Part shown: piece by piece, positions 27,937 through 36,273 of the stretch
Layout: each line of letters begins with the position of its first letter
Position numbering within the stretch: position 1 is the stretch's first letter
NCBI RefSeq assembly: GCF_014649035.1
Contig: NZ_BMSG01000003.1
Coordinates: 1 to 64,000 of the forward strand
Direction of reading: 5' to 3'
Length of the DNA stretch: 64,000 nt
DNA from: Streptomyces sindenensis
Lineage (GTDB): Bacteria > Actinomycetota > Actinomycetes > Streptomycetales > Streptomycetaceae
The notes under the pieces: model-generated
Seen by the model: the letters and a program-made list of their open reading frames with translations, nothing else
Databases searched by the model: none
What the model was told of the DNA's origin: nothing
Position numbers and translations under genes: made by a program

Positions 27937-28021
27937 CTAGGTCCTGTCGTCAAACTGCCGTCGTCGCCCGGAGGGCGGCCGCGCGGCGCGCGGCAGACGG
28001 CAGTTCGACGACAGGACCTAG
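27937..28021. repeat. 85-bp MITE-like palindromic element
   Basis: Two 26-bp ends (27937-27962 and 27996-28021) are inverted repeats with a single mismatch. Both ends carry CTAG followed by GTCCTGTCGTC, as expected for a CTAG target duplication with short terminal repeats of the IS5 type. The 33-bp GC-rich centre has no coding capacity. The right end supplies the TAG stop of the neighbouring reductase gene. As RNA it forms a long hairpin and may also terminate transcription from both sides. Confidence 0.7.
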
Positions 28022-29115
28022 AGGTCCAGGACGAGACGCCCGCCCCGGCACCGCGAGACGCAGATCAGCATCGAGTCGCCCCGCTCGTCCTCGGTCAGCA
28101 GCTCGTCCCGGTGGTCGATCTCGCCCTCCAGCACACGCTGTTGGCAGGTCCCGCAGAACCCCTGCTCGCAGGAGTACGCCACATGCGGCAGCTCCGCGCG
28201 GACGGCCGCCAGCACCGACTGCCCGGCCGCGACCGGCACCGTACGCCCGCTGCGCCTCAACTCCACCTCGAACGCCCCGGTGCCACCGGAGCCGTCGCCG
28301 GAGCCCGCCGTGCCGCCCGTCGCCGCCGAGAACCGCTCCAGGTGCAGGACGCAGCCCTCGGGCAGTGCGGCGGTGGCGGCGGCCATCAGCGGCTCGGGGC
28401 CGCAGCAGTAGACCGCCGTCCCCGGGGCGAGGTCCGCCAGCGCCCCCGCCACGTCGGGGTGGCCCGCCTCGTCCTGGGCGACGACCGTGACCCGGCCGCC
28501 GTCCGCGCCCAGCTTCTCGATCTCCTCCAGGAACGGCATCGACGCCCGCGACCGCCCCCCGTACAGCAGCCGCCACTCGGCCCCCGACGCGGCCAGCGCC
28601 CGGAGCATCGGCAGGACCGGGGTGATCCCGATGCCGCCGACGACGAAGACGTAACCCGGCGCCTCGGTCAGCGGGAAGCGGTTGCGCGGCCCCCGCACCT
28701 CGACCTCCAGACCCTCCTGGAGCTGTTCGTGCACCTCCCGCGAACCGCCCCGGCCGTCCGCCACCAGCCGGGCCGCCACCGTGTACGCCCCGGTGTCCTC
28801 CGGGTCGCCGCACAGTGAGTACTGCCGCACCAGACCGGACGGCAGCACCAGGTCCAGATGGGCGCCGGGCGACCAGCGCGGCAGGGCGGGCCCCTCCAGC
28901 CGGAGCTGGACGACCCCTTCGGCGACCTCGGTCCGCCCGGTGACCAGCAGCTTGCGGACCGCCGTCGCGCGCCGCTTCGAGTGACCCGACACCGGCTCGG
29001 GCAGGGCGGGCAGCGGCCACAGCGGGGACCGGGCGATGCGGCGTTTCAGGGCGCGCCGGGTGAGCAGGGCGGCGCCGGAGACCAGCACGACGGTACGGAG
29101 ACGGGGCAGCGCCAT
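28018..29115 (-). CDS. Phthalate-dioxygenase-type flavin/2Fe-2S reductase
   Basis: 365 residues. The FAD/FMN-binding barrel carries RQYSLCGDP near residues 97-105, the NAD(P)-binding part has VFVVGGIGITPVLPML, and the C-terminal plant-type ferredoxin domain has CEQGFCGTCQQ plus a downstream Cys for a 2Fe-2S cluster. It passes electrons from NAD(P)H to an oxygenase-type partner. The adjacent upstream gene (29119-30024), three bases away, encodes a helical metal-dependent protein that could be that partner. Its stop codon lies inside the right repeat of the MITE-like element, so the last residues may have been altered by its insertion. Confidence 0.85.
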   Translation of the reverse strand: MALPRLRTVVLVSGAALLTRRALKRRIARSPLWPLPALPEPVSGHSKRRATAVRKLLVTGRTEVAEGVVQLRLEGPALPRWSPGAHLDLVLPSGLVRQYSLCGDPEDTGAYTVAARLVADGRGGSREVHEQLQEGLEVEVRGPRNRFPLTEAPGYVFVVGGIGITPVLPMLRALAASGAEWRLLYGGRSRASMPFLEEIEKLGADGGRVTVVAQDEAGHPDVAGALADLAPGTAVYCCGPEPLMAAATAALPEGCVLHLERFSAATGGTAGSGDGSGGTGAFEVELRRSGRTVPVAAGQSVLAAVRAELPHVAYSCEQGFCGTCQQRVLEGEIDHRDELLTEDERGDSMLICVSRCRGGRLVLDL

Positions 29116-29118
29116 CGG

Positions 29119-30024
29119 TCAGGCCCCCTTCGCCGTCTCGGCCTCGGCGGCCAGAGCGGCGGGGGAGCGGGTCAGATAGTCCACGGCCTGGGCCGTACTG
29201 CCCTCCTGCGAGGGGTGGTAGGACCGGCTGAGATAGCTGGGGACCGAGCGCAGGATCGAGCCCGTGCTCGGCAGCGTGCCCTGCTTCCCGCTCGCGTGGA
29301 ACGCCTTGAAGGACGCTTTGCCGTCCAGCAGCGTGGGGTCGTTCTCCATGAAGAACCGGGTGCCGCGCTGCCACAGGAACACCAGCGCGGCGAACGCCGC
29401 CGCCCAGGTGCGCACCCGCCGCCGGTAGCCGCCGTCCACATGCATGAAGACGTCGAAGGCCACCGACCGGTGCTCCACCTCCTCGGCCCCGTGCCAGCGC
29501 AGCAGGTCCAGCATCGTCGCGTCCGCGCCCTTGCGGTCCAGGGCCTCGGCGTTGAGGATCCAGTCGCCGAGGAACGCGGTGTAGTGCTCGATCGCCGCGA
29601 TCATCGCCACCCGCTCCATCAGCCACCACCGCGAGGCCCGCCCCGGCGGCAGCGTCCGGTCCCCGAGCAGCTTCTCGAAGAACCAGTCGACCTGCGCGGT
29701 GTACGGGGTCGGGTCGAGCCCCAACTCCCGCAGATGCGGCAGCACATCGTCGTGCGCCTGGGAGTGCACGGCCTCCTGCCCGATGAACCCGATGACGTCC
29801 TCGCGGAGCCGGTCGTCGTGGATGTACGGGAGGATCTGCCGGTAGACGTGGATGAACCAGCGTTCCCCGGCGGGGAGCAGCAGATGGAGCACGTTGATGG
29901 TGTGCGTGGTGAACGGGTCGCCCGGCACCCAGTGCAGGGGGGTCTTCTCCCAGGCGAAGGACACCTTGCGGGCCTTGAGGTGCGTCCGCTCCGACGCGAC
30001 CGCCGCTGGCTGCGTGTTAGACAT
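29119..30024 (-). CDS. Predicted metal-dependent hydrolase family protein
   Basis: 301 residues from ATG 30024. Conserved His/Glu clusters in helices (GQEAVHSQAHDDVLPHL near residues 82-98, AIEHYTAFL, HGAEEVEHRSVAFDVF) resemble a ferritin-like di-iron centre and the uncharacterised PF10118-type family annotated as metal-dependent hydrolases. Pairing with a ferredoxin-containing reductase suggests an oxygenase rather than a hydrolase; that is inference. TetR control is likely. It is divergent from the methyltransferase gene, with 91 bp between them. Confidence 0.75.
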   Translation of the reverse strand: MSNTQPAAVASERTHLKARKVSFAWEKTPLHWVPGDPFTTHTINVLHLLLPAGERWFIHVYRQILPYIHDDRLREDVIGFIGQEAVHSQAHDDVLPHLRELGLDPTPYTAQVDWFFEKLLGDRTLPPGRASRWWLMERVAMIAAIEHYTAFLGDWILNAEALDRKGADATMLDLLRWHGAEEVEHRSVAFDVFMHVDGGYRRRVRTWAAAFAALVFLWQRGTRFFMENDPTLLDGKASFKAFHASGKQGTLPSTGSILRSVPSYLSRSYHPSQEGSTAQAVDYLTRSPAALAAEAETAKGA

Positions 30025-30115
30025 GCTGTCAATGTACTGAGGGGTATGCGGGCGGACCAGAGGCGTGCAGGGACTTTCCCTGCGGCTCCGGAAGGCGTCG
30101 CGCGATGATCGCTGT

Positions 30116-30868
30116 ATGACGAAACCCTTGCAGGCCCGCTCCTTCGACGCCGTCGCCGCCGCCTACGACGCCCACCGCCCCTCCTACCCGCCCGCCCTGT
30201 TCGACGCCGTCGAGGAGCTGGCCGGGATCCCGCTCTCCGGGGCCCGGGTCGCGGACGTCGGCGCGGGCACGGGGCTCGGCACGGCCCGGCTGCACGAGCG
30301 CGGGGCCCGGGTCACGGCGGTGGAGCCGGGCGACGGGATGGCCGAGCAGTTCGCCCGGAGCCTGCCGGACGTGCCGCTGGTCCGGGGCGACGGGAACAAC
30401 CTGCCGCTGCGGACCGGGTCGATGGACCTGATCACGTACGCCCAGGCCTGGCACTGGACCGACCGCGCCCGCTCGGTCCCCGAGGCCCGCCGGGTGCTGC
30501 GGCCGGGCGGGGCGCTCGCCCTGTGGTGGAACGACGGCGACCCGGCCGTGGAGTGGCTGGTCGAGCAGGAGAACCGGATGCGGGTCTTCTTCGGGGTGGA
30601 CGTCCCGGCCGTCCCCGACGTACGGGCCCGTCACCGTGCCGTGCTGCCCGACGGGCTGGACTTCCGCACCCGGCAGGTGGCGTGGAGCCGTCGCGTACCG
30701 CTGGAGGTCCATATCGCCAACATGGCCACCCACTCCGACTTCCTGATCGGCGACCCGGTGGCGGTCCGCGACTTCTTCGACCGCGAACGGGCGCTGCTGA
30801 CCGCCCTGTTCCCGGACGGCCAGGTCGAGGAGGCGTATCTCGTGAGTCTTGCCGTAGCCCACCCCTGA
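30116..30868 (+). CDS. Class I SAM-dependent methyltransferase
   Basis: 250 residues from ATG 30116. Motif I reads VADVGAGTGLGTARL near residues 44-58, with AVEPGDGMAEQF and LRPGGALALWWND following, as in UbiE/Trm9-like methyltransferases. The substrate is not evident. It is divergent from the hydrolase/reductase pair and followed closely by a lipoprotein gene. Confidence 0.82.
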   Translation: MTKPLQARSFDAVAAAYDAHRPSYPPALFDAVEELAGIPLSGARVADVGAGTGLGTARLHERGARVTAVEPGDGMAEQFARSLPDVPLVRGDGNNLPLRTGSMDLITYAQAWHWTDRARSVPEARRVLRPGGALALWWNDGDPAVEWLVEQENRMRVFFGVDVPAVPDVRARHRAVLPDGLDFRTRQVAWSRRVPLEVHIANMATHSDFLIGDPVAVRDFFDRERALLTALFPDGQVEEAYLVSLAVAHP

Positions 30869-30895
30869 GCCCTGATCCGGGTGCAGGATGGGCCG

Positions 30896-31384
30896 ATGGC
30901 GACCGAACCGGAATGGCGAGACGCGCGGCACGGCGGGGTAACTGCCGTGGTCCTGGCGGGATTTCTGCTGCTGGCCGGGTGCAGCACGGAACCGGCCGAC
31001 GACAACGGCGGCCGGGAGCGGCCCACGCCGAAGCCGGCCGCGACGGGCACGCTGGAGGAGCTGGCGAGGAAGGCCGGCTGCGACCCGAACGTGCAGACCG
31101 ACGCGGCCGAGCTCCGGCAGGCCAACTGCAGGACGCAAGACGGCCGTTACATCCTCACCACCTTCGCCGCCGACCGCGGTCAGTGGGAGTGGATCAACGA
31201 GGCCAAGAACTACGGCGGCTCGTACCTCGTCGGACGGCGGTGGGTGGCCGTCGGCGATCCGGAGGTGGTCGCGGCGCTGCGCGGCCGGCTCGGGGGGACG
31301 GTGGAGACCGCCTCGCCTCACCACTCGGGGGACAGTGGCGGAGGGGGGAGCGAGGACGGGCACTCCGGTCACCACCCGGGCTGA
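30896..31384 (+). CDS. Small secreted lipoprotein of unknown function
   Basis: About 162 residues from ATG 30896 (a GTG at 30881 would add five residues). The signal sequence with lipobox LLAGC predicts a membrane-anchored lipoprotein. The mature part has a conserved-looking core (RKAGCDPNVQTDAAELRQAN and WINEAKNYGGSYLVGRRW) with two further Cys residues and a Gly/Ser/His-rich tail. No family is recognised. It ends convergently with the DUF1996 gene. Confidence 0.7.
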   Translation: MATEPEWRDARHGGVTAVVLAGFLLLAGCSTEPADDNGGRERPTPKPAATGTLEELARKAGCDPNVQTDAAELRQANCRTQDGRYILTTFAADRGQWEWINEAKNYGGSYLVGRRWVAVGDPEVVAALRGRLGGTVETASPHHSGDSGGGGSEDGHSGHHPG

Positions 31385-31417
31385 CCGCGCAGGTTCACGG
31401 GGGCCGTGCGCGCCGCG

Positions 31418-32962
31418 TCAGCGGCAGCGGCGGCCGTCGTTGATGCACCGCACCATCTTCTTCATCAGCCGGTCGTCGAAGACGTTGATGAAGTCACCAT
31501 GATCGGTGATCGGCTTGTGCAGTTGCTCCGGGAAGGAGTCCACGGCGAAGCCCGGCCCCGGCGGAACGTCGTAGACGATGCGCTGCACCAACTGCGGCAC
31601 CGCCCGGAACCCGTCCGGGCACCGGCCGTTCCGCTGCGCGAACGCCACATGGGTGCGGTGGTTGGCACTGTCGGTGTTCTGCCCGTCCCAGCAGTTCTGG
31701 AAGGCGAACGTCCGCACCACCTGACTGCCCTCGGGGCAGATCGGATACTTGTCCGTCAGCCGGCGGTCCTCGAATCCGGTGCAGCTCCACGAGGCGTTGG
31801 CGTTGGCGTCGCCGTTGGTGAACGCCTTGGCGTCCCCGGTGATGATCCGCAGGAAGCGCGGCATCGCGGTGACCCGGCCGACGGGCGAGCCGACGAACTT
31901 CAGTGTCACCTGGGCCGGGGTCTGGATCTCCCCGACGTTCTGGTCCCGGCCGCCGCCGTCCGCGTTCACGTCGTCCTCGTCCTGCCCGTTCTGCAGGCGC
32001 AGGACCGGCCAGTAGTAGGTCGAGCGGTCGCCCTGGTTGCGGCAGGTGGTCGCGCCGTCCGCCAGATCGTCGTCGCTCGCGAAGGCGTCGTTGGCCTGGT
32101 TGCCGATGTAGTCGTGCATGTGGTGCGCGCCGTTGCTCACGCCGGGCGCGACGATGACGTTGTCGGGGTTGAACTTCCCGTTCTCATTACGGCCGCAGTC
32201 GGTGGTGAACGTGCCCCGGGACGCGCCCCGGCGCTGGCGGGGCCGGTCGACGTTGGGCTGGACGGACTGGATATCGACGGAATCGGCGGCCACGGGCCCG
32301 TTGCCGCCCTGGCCCTGGTCCTGCCCGGGGTCCTGCCCCTGGCCGGGGTCCTGCCCGGGGTCCTGGCCCTGCCCTTCGCTCTGACCCTGATTCTGGCCCT
32401 GGTCCTGGCCTTGGCCGTCATCCTGGCCGCCGTCGCCGCCCTTGCCGTCACCGTTGCCGTAACCGTCGCCGTTTCCGGGGCGGCTGCCGTCGGCGCGCAG
32501 GCTGCACCCGGCGAGGCTCTCCAGTCCCTCCGGCCGCTCGCCCACGCGTCCGATGGCGATGGCGATACGGTCCAGGCTCGCCGTCCGCTTGCTGCGCAAC
32601 GGGCCGAGCACGGCGTTCTCCGCGAGCCCGGGGTCGCGGGCCATCTGCTCCTTCCGGTCCGCGAACTGCCGGTAGGCGTCGGTGATCTGGGTGTCCATCG
32701 CCGCGAGTTCACGGTCGACCTCTCCGCGTGCCCCGTCCGGCACCTCGGGCAGTCCGTTGACGGCTTCGGGGCAGTCGATGGTGGACAGCCGGCTGCCGGC
32801 GTTCTGCGCCCGCGTGGGTGGAGACGAACCGGACGGCCCTTCGCCCGCGGAGGCGTAGACATTGACCGCGACCAGCCCACCTCCCCCCAGGATCAGGGCT
32901 ACGGCGGCGGCGATGGCCCGGTTGGCCGGCGTGGAACGTTTCTTGCGCGATATGCGTCGCAT
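31418..32962 (-). CDS. Secreted DUF1996-domain protein
   Basis: 514 residues from ATG 32962, with GAGGAG upstream. A basic N-terminus and hydrophobic segment (near residues 14-37) form a signal or anchor. A Glu/Arg-rich helical part follows, then a Gln/Gly/Asp/Pro repeat linker of about 45 residues (GQDPGQ-type units, DNA 32296-32430). The DUF1996 domain comes next, with the signatures [24 protein letters not shown] and FQNCWDG. This domain is widespread in secreted proteins of actinobacteria and fungi, and its function is unknown. The His-rich start of the domain suggests metal binding. Confidence 0.82.
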   Translation of the reverse strand: MRRISRKKRSTPANRAIAAAVALILGGGGLVAVNVYASAGEGPSGSSPPTRAQNAGSRLSTIDCPEAVNGLPEVPDGARGEVDRELAAMDTQITDAYRQFADRKEQMARDPGLAENAVLGPLRSKRTASLDRIAIAIGRVGERPEGLESLAGCSLRADGSRPGNGDGYGNGDGKGGDGGQDDGQGQDQGQNQGQSEGQGQDPGQDPGQGQDPGQDQGQGGNGPVAADSVDIQSVQPNVDRPRQRRGASRGTFTTDCGRNENGKFNPDNVIVAPGVSNGAHHMHDYIGNQANDAFASDDDLADGATTCRNQGDRSTYYWPVLRLQNGQDEDDVNADGGGRDQNVGEIQTPAQVTLKFVGSPVGRVTAMPRFLRIITGDAKAFTNGDANANASWSCTGFEDRRLTDKYPICPEGSQVVRTFAFQNCWDGQNTDSANHRTHVAFAQRNGRCPDGFRAVPQLVQRIVYDVPPGPGFAVDSFPEQLHKPITDHGDFINVFDDRLMKKMVRCINDGRRCR

Positions 32963-33038
32963 GGGACTCCTCTGCTTCGAGGGAGAAGCGTGACGTCCCA
33001 TACGGACGGGGCGGCCGACCCGTTCACCCGGCCCCCGA

Positions 33039-33584
33039 CTATCGCGCGAACGCCGCCAGTCGCTCGTCCACCGGGGCCCCGGTGAGCCGGTTGGCCAGGG
33101 TCGACAGGGTGTACGCGCCGATGCCCAGGACCACTTCCAGGGCGTTCTGCTCGGTGTGACCGTACGCCAGGAAGTCCCGCAGGTCCGCGTCGTCCACCGC
33201 ACCGGCCGAGGCGAGCACCGCCAGCGTGAACCGCCGTACGGCATCGAGGCGTTCGTCGGGCAGCGGGACCTCCGTGCCGTCGCGCAGGGCGGCGATCAGC
33301 GGCGGGTCGGCCCCCAGGGCGGTCAGTTTCGCGGTGTGCATCGCGACGCAGACATGGCAGTCGTTGCGGGTGGCCATGGTCATGACGACGACCTCGCGGG
33401 AGAGCGGCTCCAGCGTGCAGGCGTCGAAGATCGCGCTGATCTTCAGGAAGCCGTCCAGCGTGTGCGGCGAGGCCGCGAGCCGGGCGACGGCGGCGGGCCG
33501 GTAGCCGAGGCGCTCCGTCACGGCCGCCATGGCGCGTCGCGACGCGGGCGGGGCGGTATCGGGGGTGAGATCGGCAAAGGGCAT
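33039..33584 (-). CDS. Carboxymuconolactone-decarboxylase/AhpD-family protein
   Basis: 181 residues. The AhpD-type redox motif CHVCVAMH (Cys residues near 76 and 79) lies in [17 protein letters not shown]. Members of the family act as peroxidases or decarboxylases; the CxxC with His fits the peroxidase type. Divergent from a MarR gene only 32 bp away, whose operator-like repeats lie in the gap, so oxidative or electrophile control by that MarR is likely. Confidence 0.82.
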   Translation of the reverse strand: MPFADLTPDTAPPASRRAMAAVTERLGYRPAAVARLAASPHTLDGFLKISAIFDACTLEPLSREVVVMTMATRNDCHVCVAMHTAKLTALGADPPLIAALRDGTEVPLPDERLDAVRRFTLAVLASAGAVDDADLRDFLAYGHTEQNALEVVLGIGAYTLSTLANRLTGAPVDERLAAFAR

Positions 33585-33608
33585 GGCGAACCTCTCGCGG
33601 AGATAGGA

Positions 33609-33651
33609 TCGACAACATGGTTGACGAAAAAAAGGTAAACCAGGTTGTCGA
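33609..33651. promoter_or_regulatory. Inverted repeats at the MarR start (probable operator)
   Basis: TCGACAAC at 33609-33616 has an exact inverted partner GTTGTCGA at 33644-33651 and a one-mismatch partner GTTGACGA at 33620-33627. They straddle the marR start codon at 33617 and lie in the ahpD-marR divergent region, as expected for autoregulation. Confidence 0.5.
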
Positions 33652-34111
33652 AACTCGCAACGGCTTCGAGCTGCCGCTGCTGCTCTTCGCCGGCTTCCGC
33701 TCGATCATCGACGCCCTGCACCGGGACCTCGCCGAGCACGGGCACCCCGAGACCCGCCCCGCGTACGGCTTCGCCCTCCAGGCGGTGGGCCCCGACGGCG
33801 CGGCCATCAGCGAGATCGGGCGGCGCCTCGGGGTCTCCAAACAGGCCGCCGGGAAGACCGTCGACAAGCTGGAGACCCTCGGCTACGTGGAGCGCGCCCC
33901 GGACCCCGCCGACGGCCGGCGCACCCTGATCCGCCTCACCCCGCACGGCGTCGACCTGCTGAGCCGGTCCGCCGAGGGCTTCGACCGGCTGCGGGCGGAG
34001 TGGGCCCGGACGCTCGGTGAGGACCGGCTGACCGCCCTGGAGCGGGACCTGCTCACGATGGCCCCGGGCGGCGCGTTCCGGCTGGACGCGGCGGGCTGGT
34101 TCACCGGCTGA
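33617..34111 (+). CDS. MarR-family regulator
   Basis: 164 residues from ATG 33617. A winged helix is visible in ISEIGRRLGVSKQAAGKTVDKLETLGYV followed by the wing ERAPDPADGRRTLIRLT (the first string spans residues ~57-84). The first 15 codons are unusually AT-rich and include AAA-AAG. It probably represses itself and the divergent ahpD-like gene. It ends convergently with the response regulator, 16 bp apart. Confidence 0.85.
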   Translation: MVDEKKVNQVVETRNGFELPLLLFAGFRSIIDALHRDLAEHGHPETRPAYGFALQAVGPDGAAISEIGRRLGVSKQAAGKTVDKLETLGYVERAPDPADGRRTLIRLTPHGVDLLSRSAEGFDRLRAEWARTLGEDRLTALERDLLTMAPGGAFRLDAAGWFTG

Positions 34112-34127
34112 ACGGAGGAGAAGCGGC

Positions 34128-34775
34128 TCAGCCGCGGTCCAGGTACGCCAGCACCGCCAGCACCCGGCGGTTGTCGTCGTCCGACGGGGGCAGGTCCAGC
34201 TTCCCGAAGATGTTCGACGTGTGCTTGGCCACCGCCCGCTCCGTGATGACCAGCTGCGCGGCGATGGCGGCGTTCGACCTGCCCTGCGCCACCAGCTCCA
34301 TCACCTCCAGCTCGCGCGGGGTGAGCCCGCCGATCGGCTTGTCCTGCGAACGGCGCGACAGAAGCTGGGAGATGACCTGCGGGTCCATCGCCGTTCCGCC
34401 CGCCGCCACCCGCCGTACCGCGTCGATGAACTGGTCCGCGTCGAAGACCCGGTCCTTCAGCAGATACCCGACCCCGCCGTTGCCGTCCGCCAGCAACTCC
34501 CGGGCGTACAACTGCTCCACGTGCTGCGAGAGCACCAGCACCGGAAGCCCCGGCCGGGCCCGGCGGGCGGCCAGGGCGCACTGGAGACCCTCGTCCGTGT
34601 GCGACGGCGGGAGCCGGACGTCCACGACCGCGACGTCCGGCTCCAGCTCTGCGAGTGCCCTGGTCAGTTCGGGCCCGGTCTCCACAGCCGCGGCGATCTC
34701 GAAGTCGTACGCCTCCAGCATGCGCACCAGGCCGTCGCGCAACAGGAAGAGATCTTCGGCTAGGACAACTCGCAA
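34128..34775 (-). CDS. NarL/FixJ-family response regulator
   Basis: 215 residues from TTG 34775, chosen because GGAGA lies just upstream and the receiver domain starts directly (LRVVLAEDLFLLRDG). The phospho-acceptor is D52 in VVDVRLPP. The C-terminal LuxR-type HTH reads LTPRELEVMELVAQGRSNAA. The start overlaps the end of the sensor kinase gene by 16 bases, so the pair is coupled. It probably acts on the divergent MMPL transporter gene. Confidence 0.87.
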   Translation of the reverse strand: MRVVLAEDLFLLRDGLVRMLEAYDFEIAAAVETGPELTRALAELEPDVAVVDVRLPPSHTDEGLQCALAARRARPGLPVLVLSQHVEQLYARELLADGNGGVGYLLKDRVFDADQFIDAVRRVAAGGTAMDPQVISQLLSRRSQDKPIGGLTPRELEVMELVAQGRSNAAIAAQLVITERAVAKHTSNIFGKLDLPPSDDDNRRVLAVLAYLDRG

Positions 34776-36028
34776 GGGATCTCCATGGTCACCATGGTGG
34801 GGCCGCCCGCGGGACTGCTGACGGCCAGGACGCCGTCGAATGTACCCAGTCGCCTCTCGATCCCGCTCAGGCCCGACCCCGATCCGATCGCCGCTCCACC
34901 CTTGCCGTCGTCCGTCACCAAGATGCGGAGCATCCCCTCCGCATGGTGCAGGTCCACGTACACCCGCTCGGCCTCCGCGTGCTTCACCGTGTTCGTCAGG
35001 GCCTCGCTGACCGCGAAGTACGCCGCCGACTCCACCGGGGCCTCCGCCCGCCCCGGCAGCTCCACCGCGACCTCGGAGGCGAGCGGCAGCCGCAGCGCCA
35101 GCGCCCGGACCGCGTCGCCGAGGCCCCGCTCCGCGAGGACCGGCGGATGGATGCCCCGGACCAGGTCGCGCAGTTCGGTGAGCGCCTCCGCCGACGACTC
35201 CCGGGCCATCGCCAGCATCTTCCTCGCCTGCGCCGGATCCTTCTCGATCAGCGCCTCGATCGTGCCCAGGTTCATGCCCATCGCCACCAGCCGGGCCTGC
35301 GCCCCGTCGTGCAGATCCCGTTCGATGCGCCGCAGTTCGGCGGCGGCCGTGTCCACGGCCTCGTGCCGGGTCTCGGTCAGCCGCTCGACGCGCTGCGCCA
35401 GCTCCTCGTCCTGGGTCGGCGCCAGCACCGTACGGGCGAGCGAGAAGTGCAGCCGCAGCAGCGGCCTGTTCGCCCAGAGCCCGACGTGGAAGAGCACGAT
35501 CCCCAGCGCCAGGGCCGCGAAGGCCGTCGCCTGGCTGTCCACCGGCACGAACCCGTACCAGTACGGATCGTCCCTGAACACCCGCCACAGCCCCGCCGCG
35601 AGGACTAGCCCCTCGACCGGGTAGACGATCAGCGCCGCACCCATGAACGCCACCACCGCGCCGACGGTCATGTCGATCAGCAGCCACTGCAGGTCCCGCC
35701 AGGTCGCCGGATCCCTCAGCATCAGCGTGGTGCGCTCCACCTGACCGGTGACGCCCGTCCGCAGATCCCTCGGGAACGGCCGGTACGGCACCGGGATCCG
35801 CACGTCCGACCAGGTCATCGCCCACAACCGCCGCTGGTTGGCGTGCTTGCGGACGGCCTCCAGCACCACCGGGGTGGTGAACACGCCGATGCCCAGCAGG
35901 ATGAAGGAGATCGAGACCACCGCCAGCACGAACAGGGTGACGGACACCGTCATGGCGGCCACGAACAGCAGCAGCCCCCGTCCCGCCGCCAGTATCGACG
36001 GCCGCAGCCGCCCCGTGATCACCTTCAT
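34760..36028 (-). CDS. Sensor histidine kinase (NarX/HisKA_3 type)
   Basis: 422 residues. Several membrane helices fill residues ~15-55 and ~115-190. The dimerisation and phosphorylation helix carries ERDLHDGAQARLVAMGMNL (His near 240), and the ATPase has EALTNTVKHAEAE and GSGLSGIERRL. The N-terminal region resembles the sensor domain common to Streptomyces kinases placed beside MMPL transporters. The signal is unknown. It is divergent from the MMPL gene across a 245-bp gap that holds no gene I can support. Confidence 0.88.
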   Translation of the reverse strand: MKVITGRLRPSILAAGRGLLLFVAAMTVSVTLFVLAVVSISFILLGIGVFTTPVVLEAVRKHANQRRLWAMTWSDVRIPVPYRPFPRDLRTGVTGQVERTTLMLRDPATWRDLQWLLIDMTVGAVVAFMGAALIVYPVEGLVLAAGLWRVFRDDPYWYGFVPVDSQATAFAALALGIVLFHVGLWANRPLLRLHFSLARTVLAPTQDEELAQRVERLTETRHEAVDTAAAELRRIERDLHDGAQARLVAMGMNLGTIEALIEKDPAQARKMLAMARESSAEALTELRDLVRGIHPPVLAERGLGDAVRALALRLPLASEVAVELPGRAEAPVESAAYFAVSEALTNTVKHAEAERVYVDLHHAEGMLRILVTDDGKGGAAIGSGSGLSGIERRLGTFDGVLAVSSPAGGPTMVTMEIPCELS

Positions 36029-36273
36029 TGTGGATCCTCTCCCCTCGCCGGAGCCGGGCCGGTCCCCGGTCCGGGTGCCAGTCTCGCTCGATCCGCCCCC
36101 GCCGCGTCAGCCGGTCCACCACCGTCTCGGGGTGTATCTGGCACCACCCCCGCATCCACCCCCTGCCCCACCGCGACCGGGGGCTTCGACGGCTGGGGCG
36201 GACCGCCGCCGATTCCTAGATTCGAAGCGTCCCGATCCACTTATCTGACGCTTACCTCCGGGGGAGAGACCAC

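Noticed and set aside
34776..36155. Upstream extension of the response-regulator frame
   Set aside because: It overlaps the whole sensor kinase in another frame; the receiver domain begins at TTG 34775.
36029..36273. Small gene in the kinase-MMPL gap (71-residue minus-strand frame)
   Set aside because: Pro/Gly/Ala-rich with no ribosome site; better read as a divergent promoter region.
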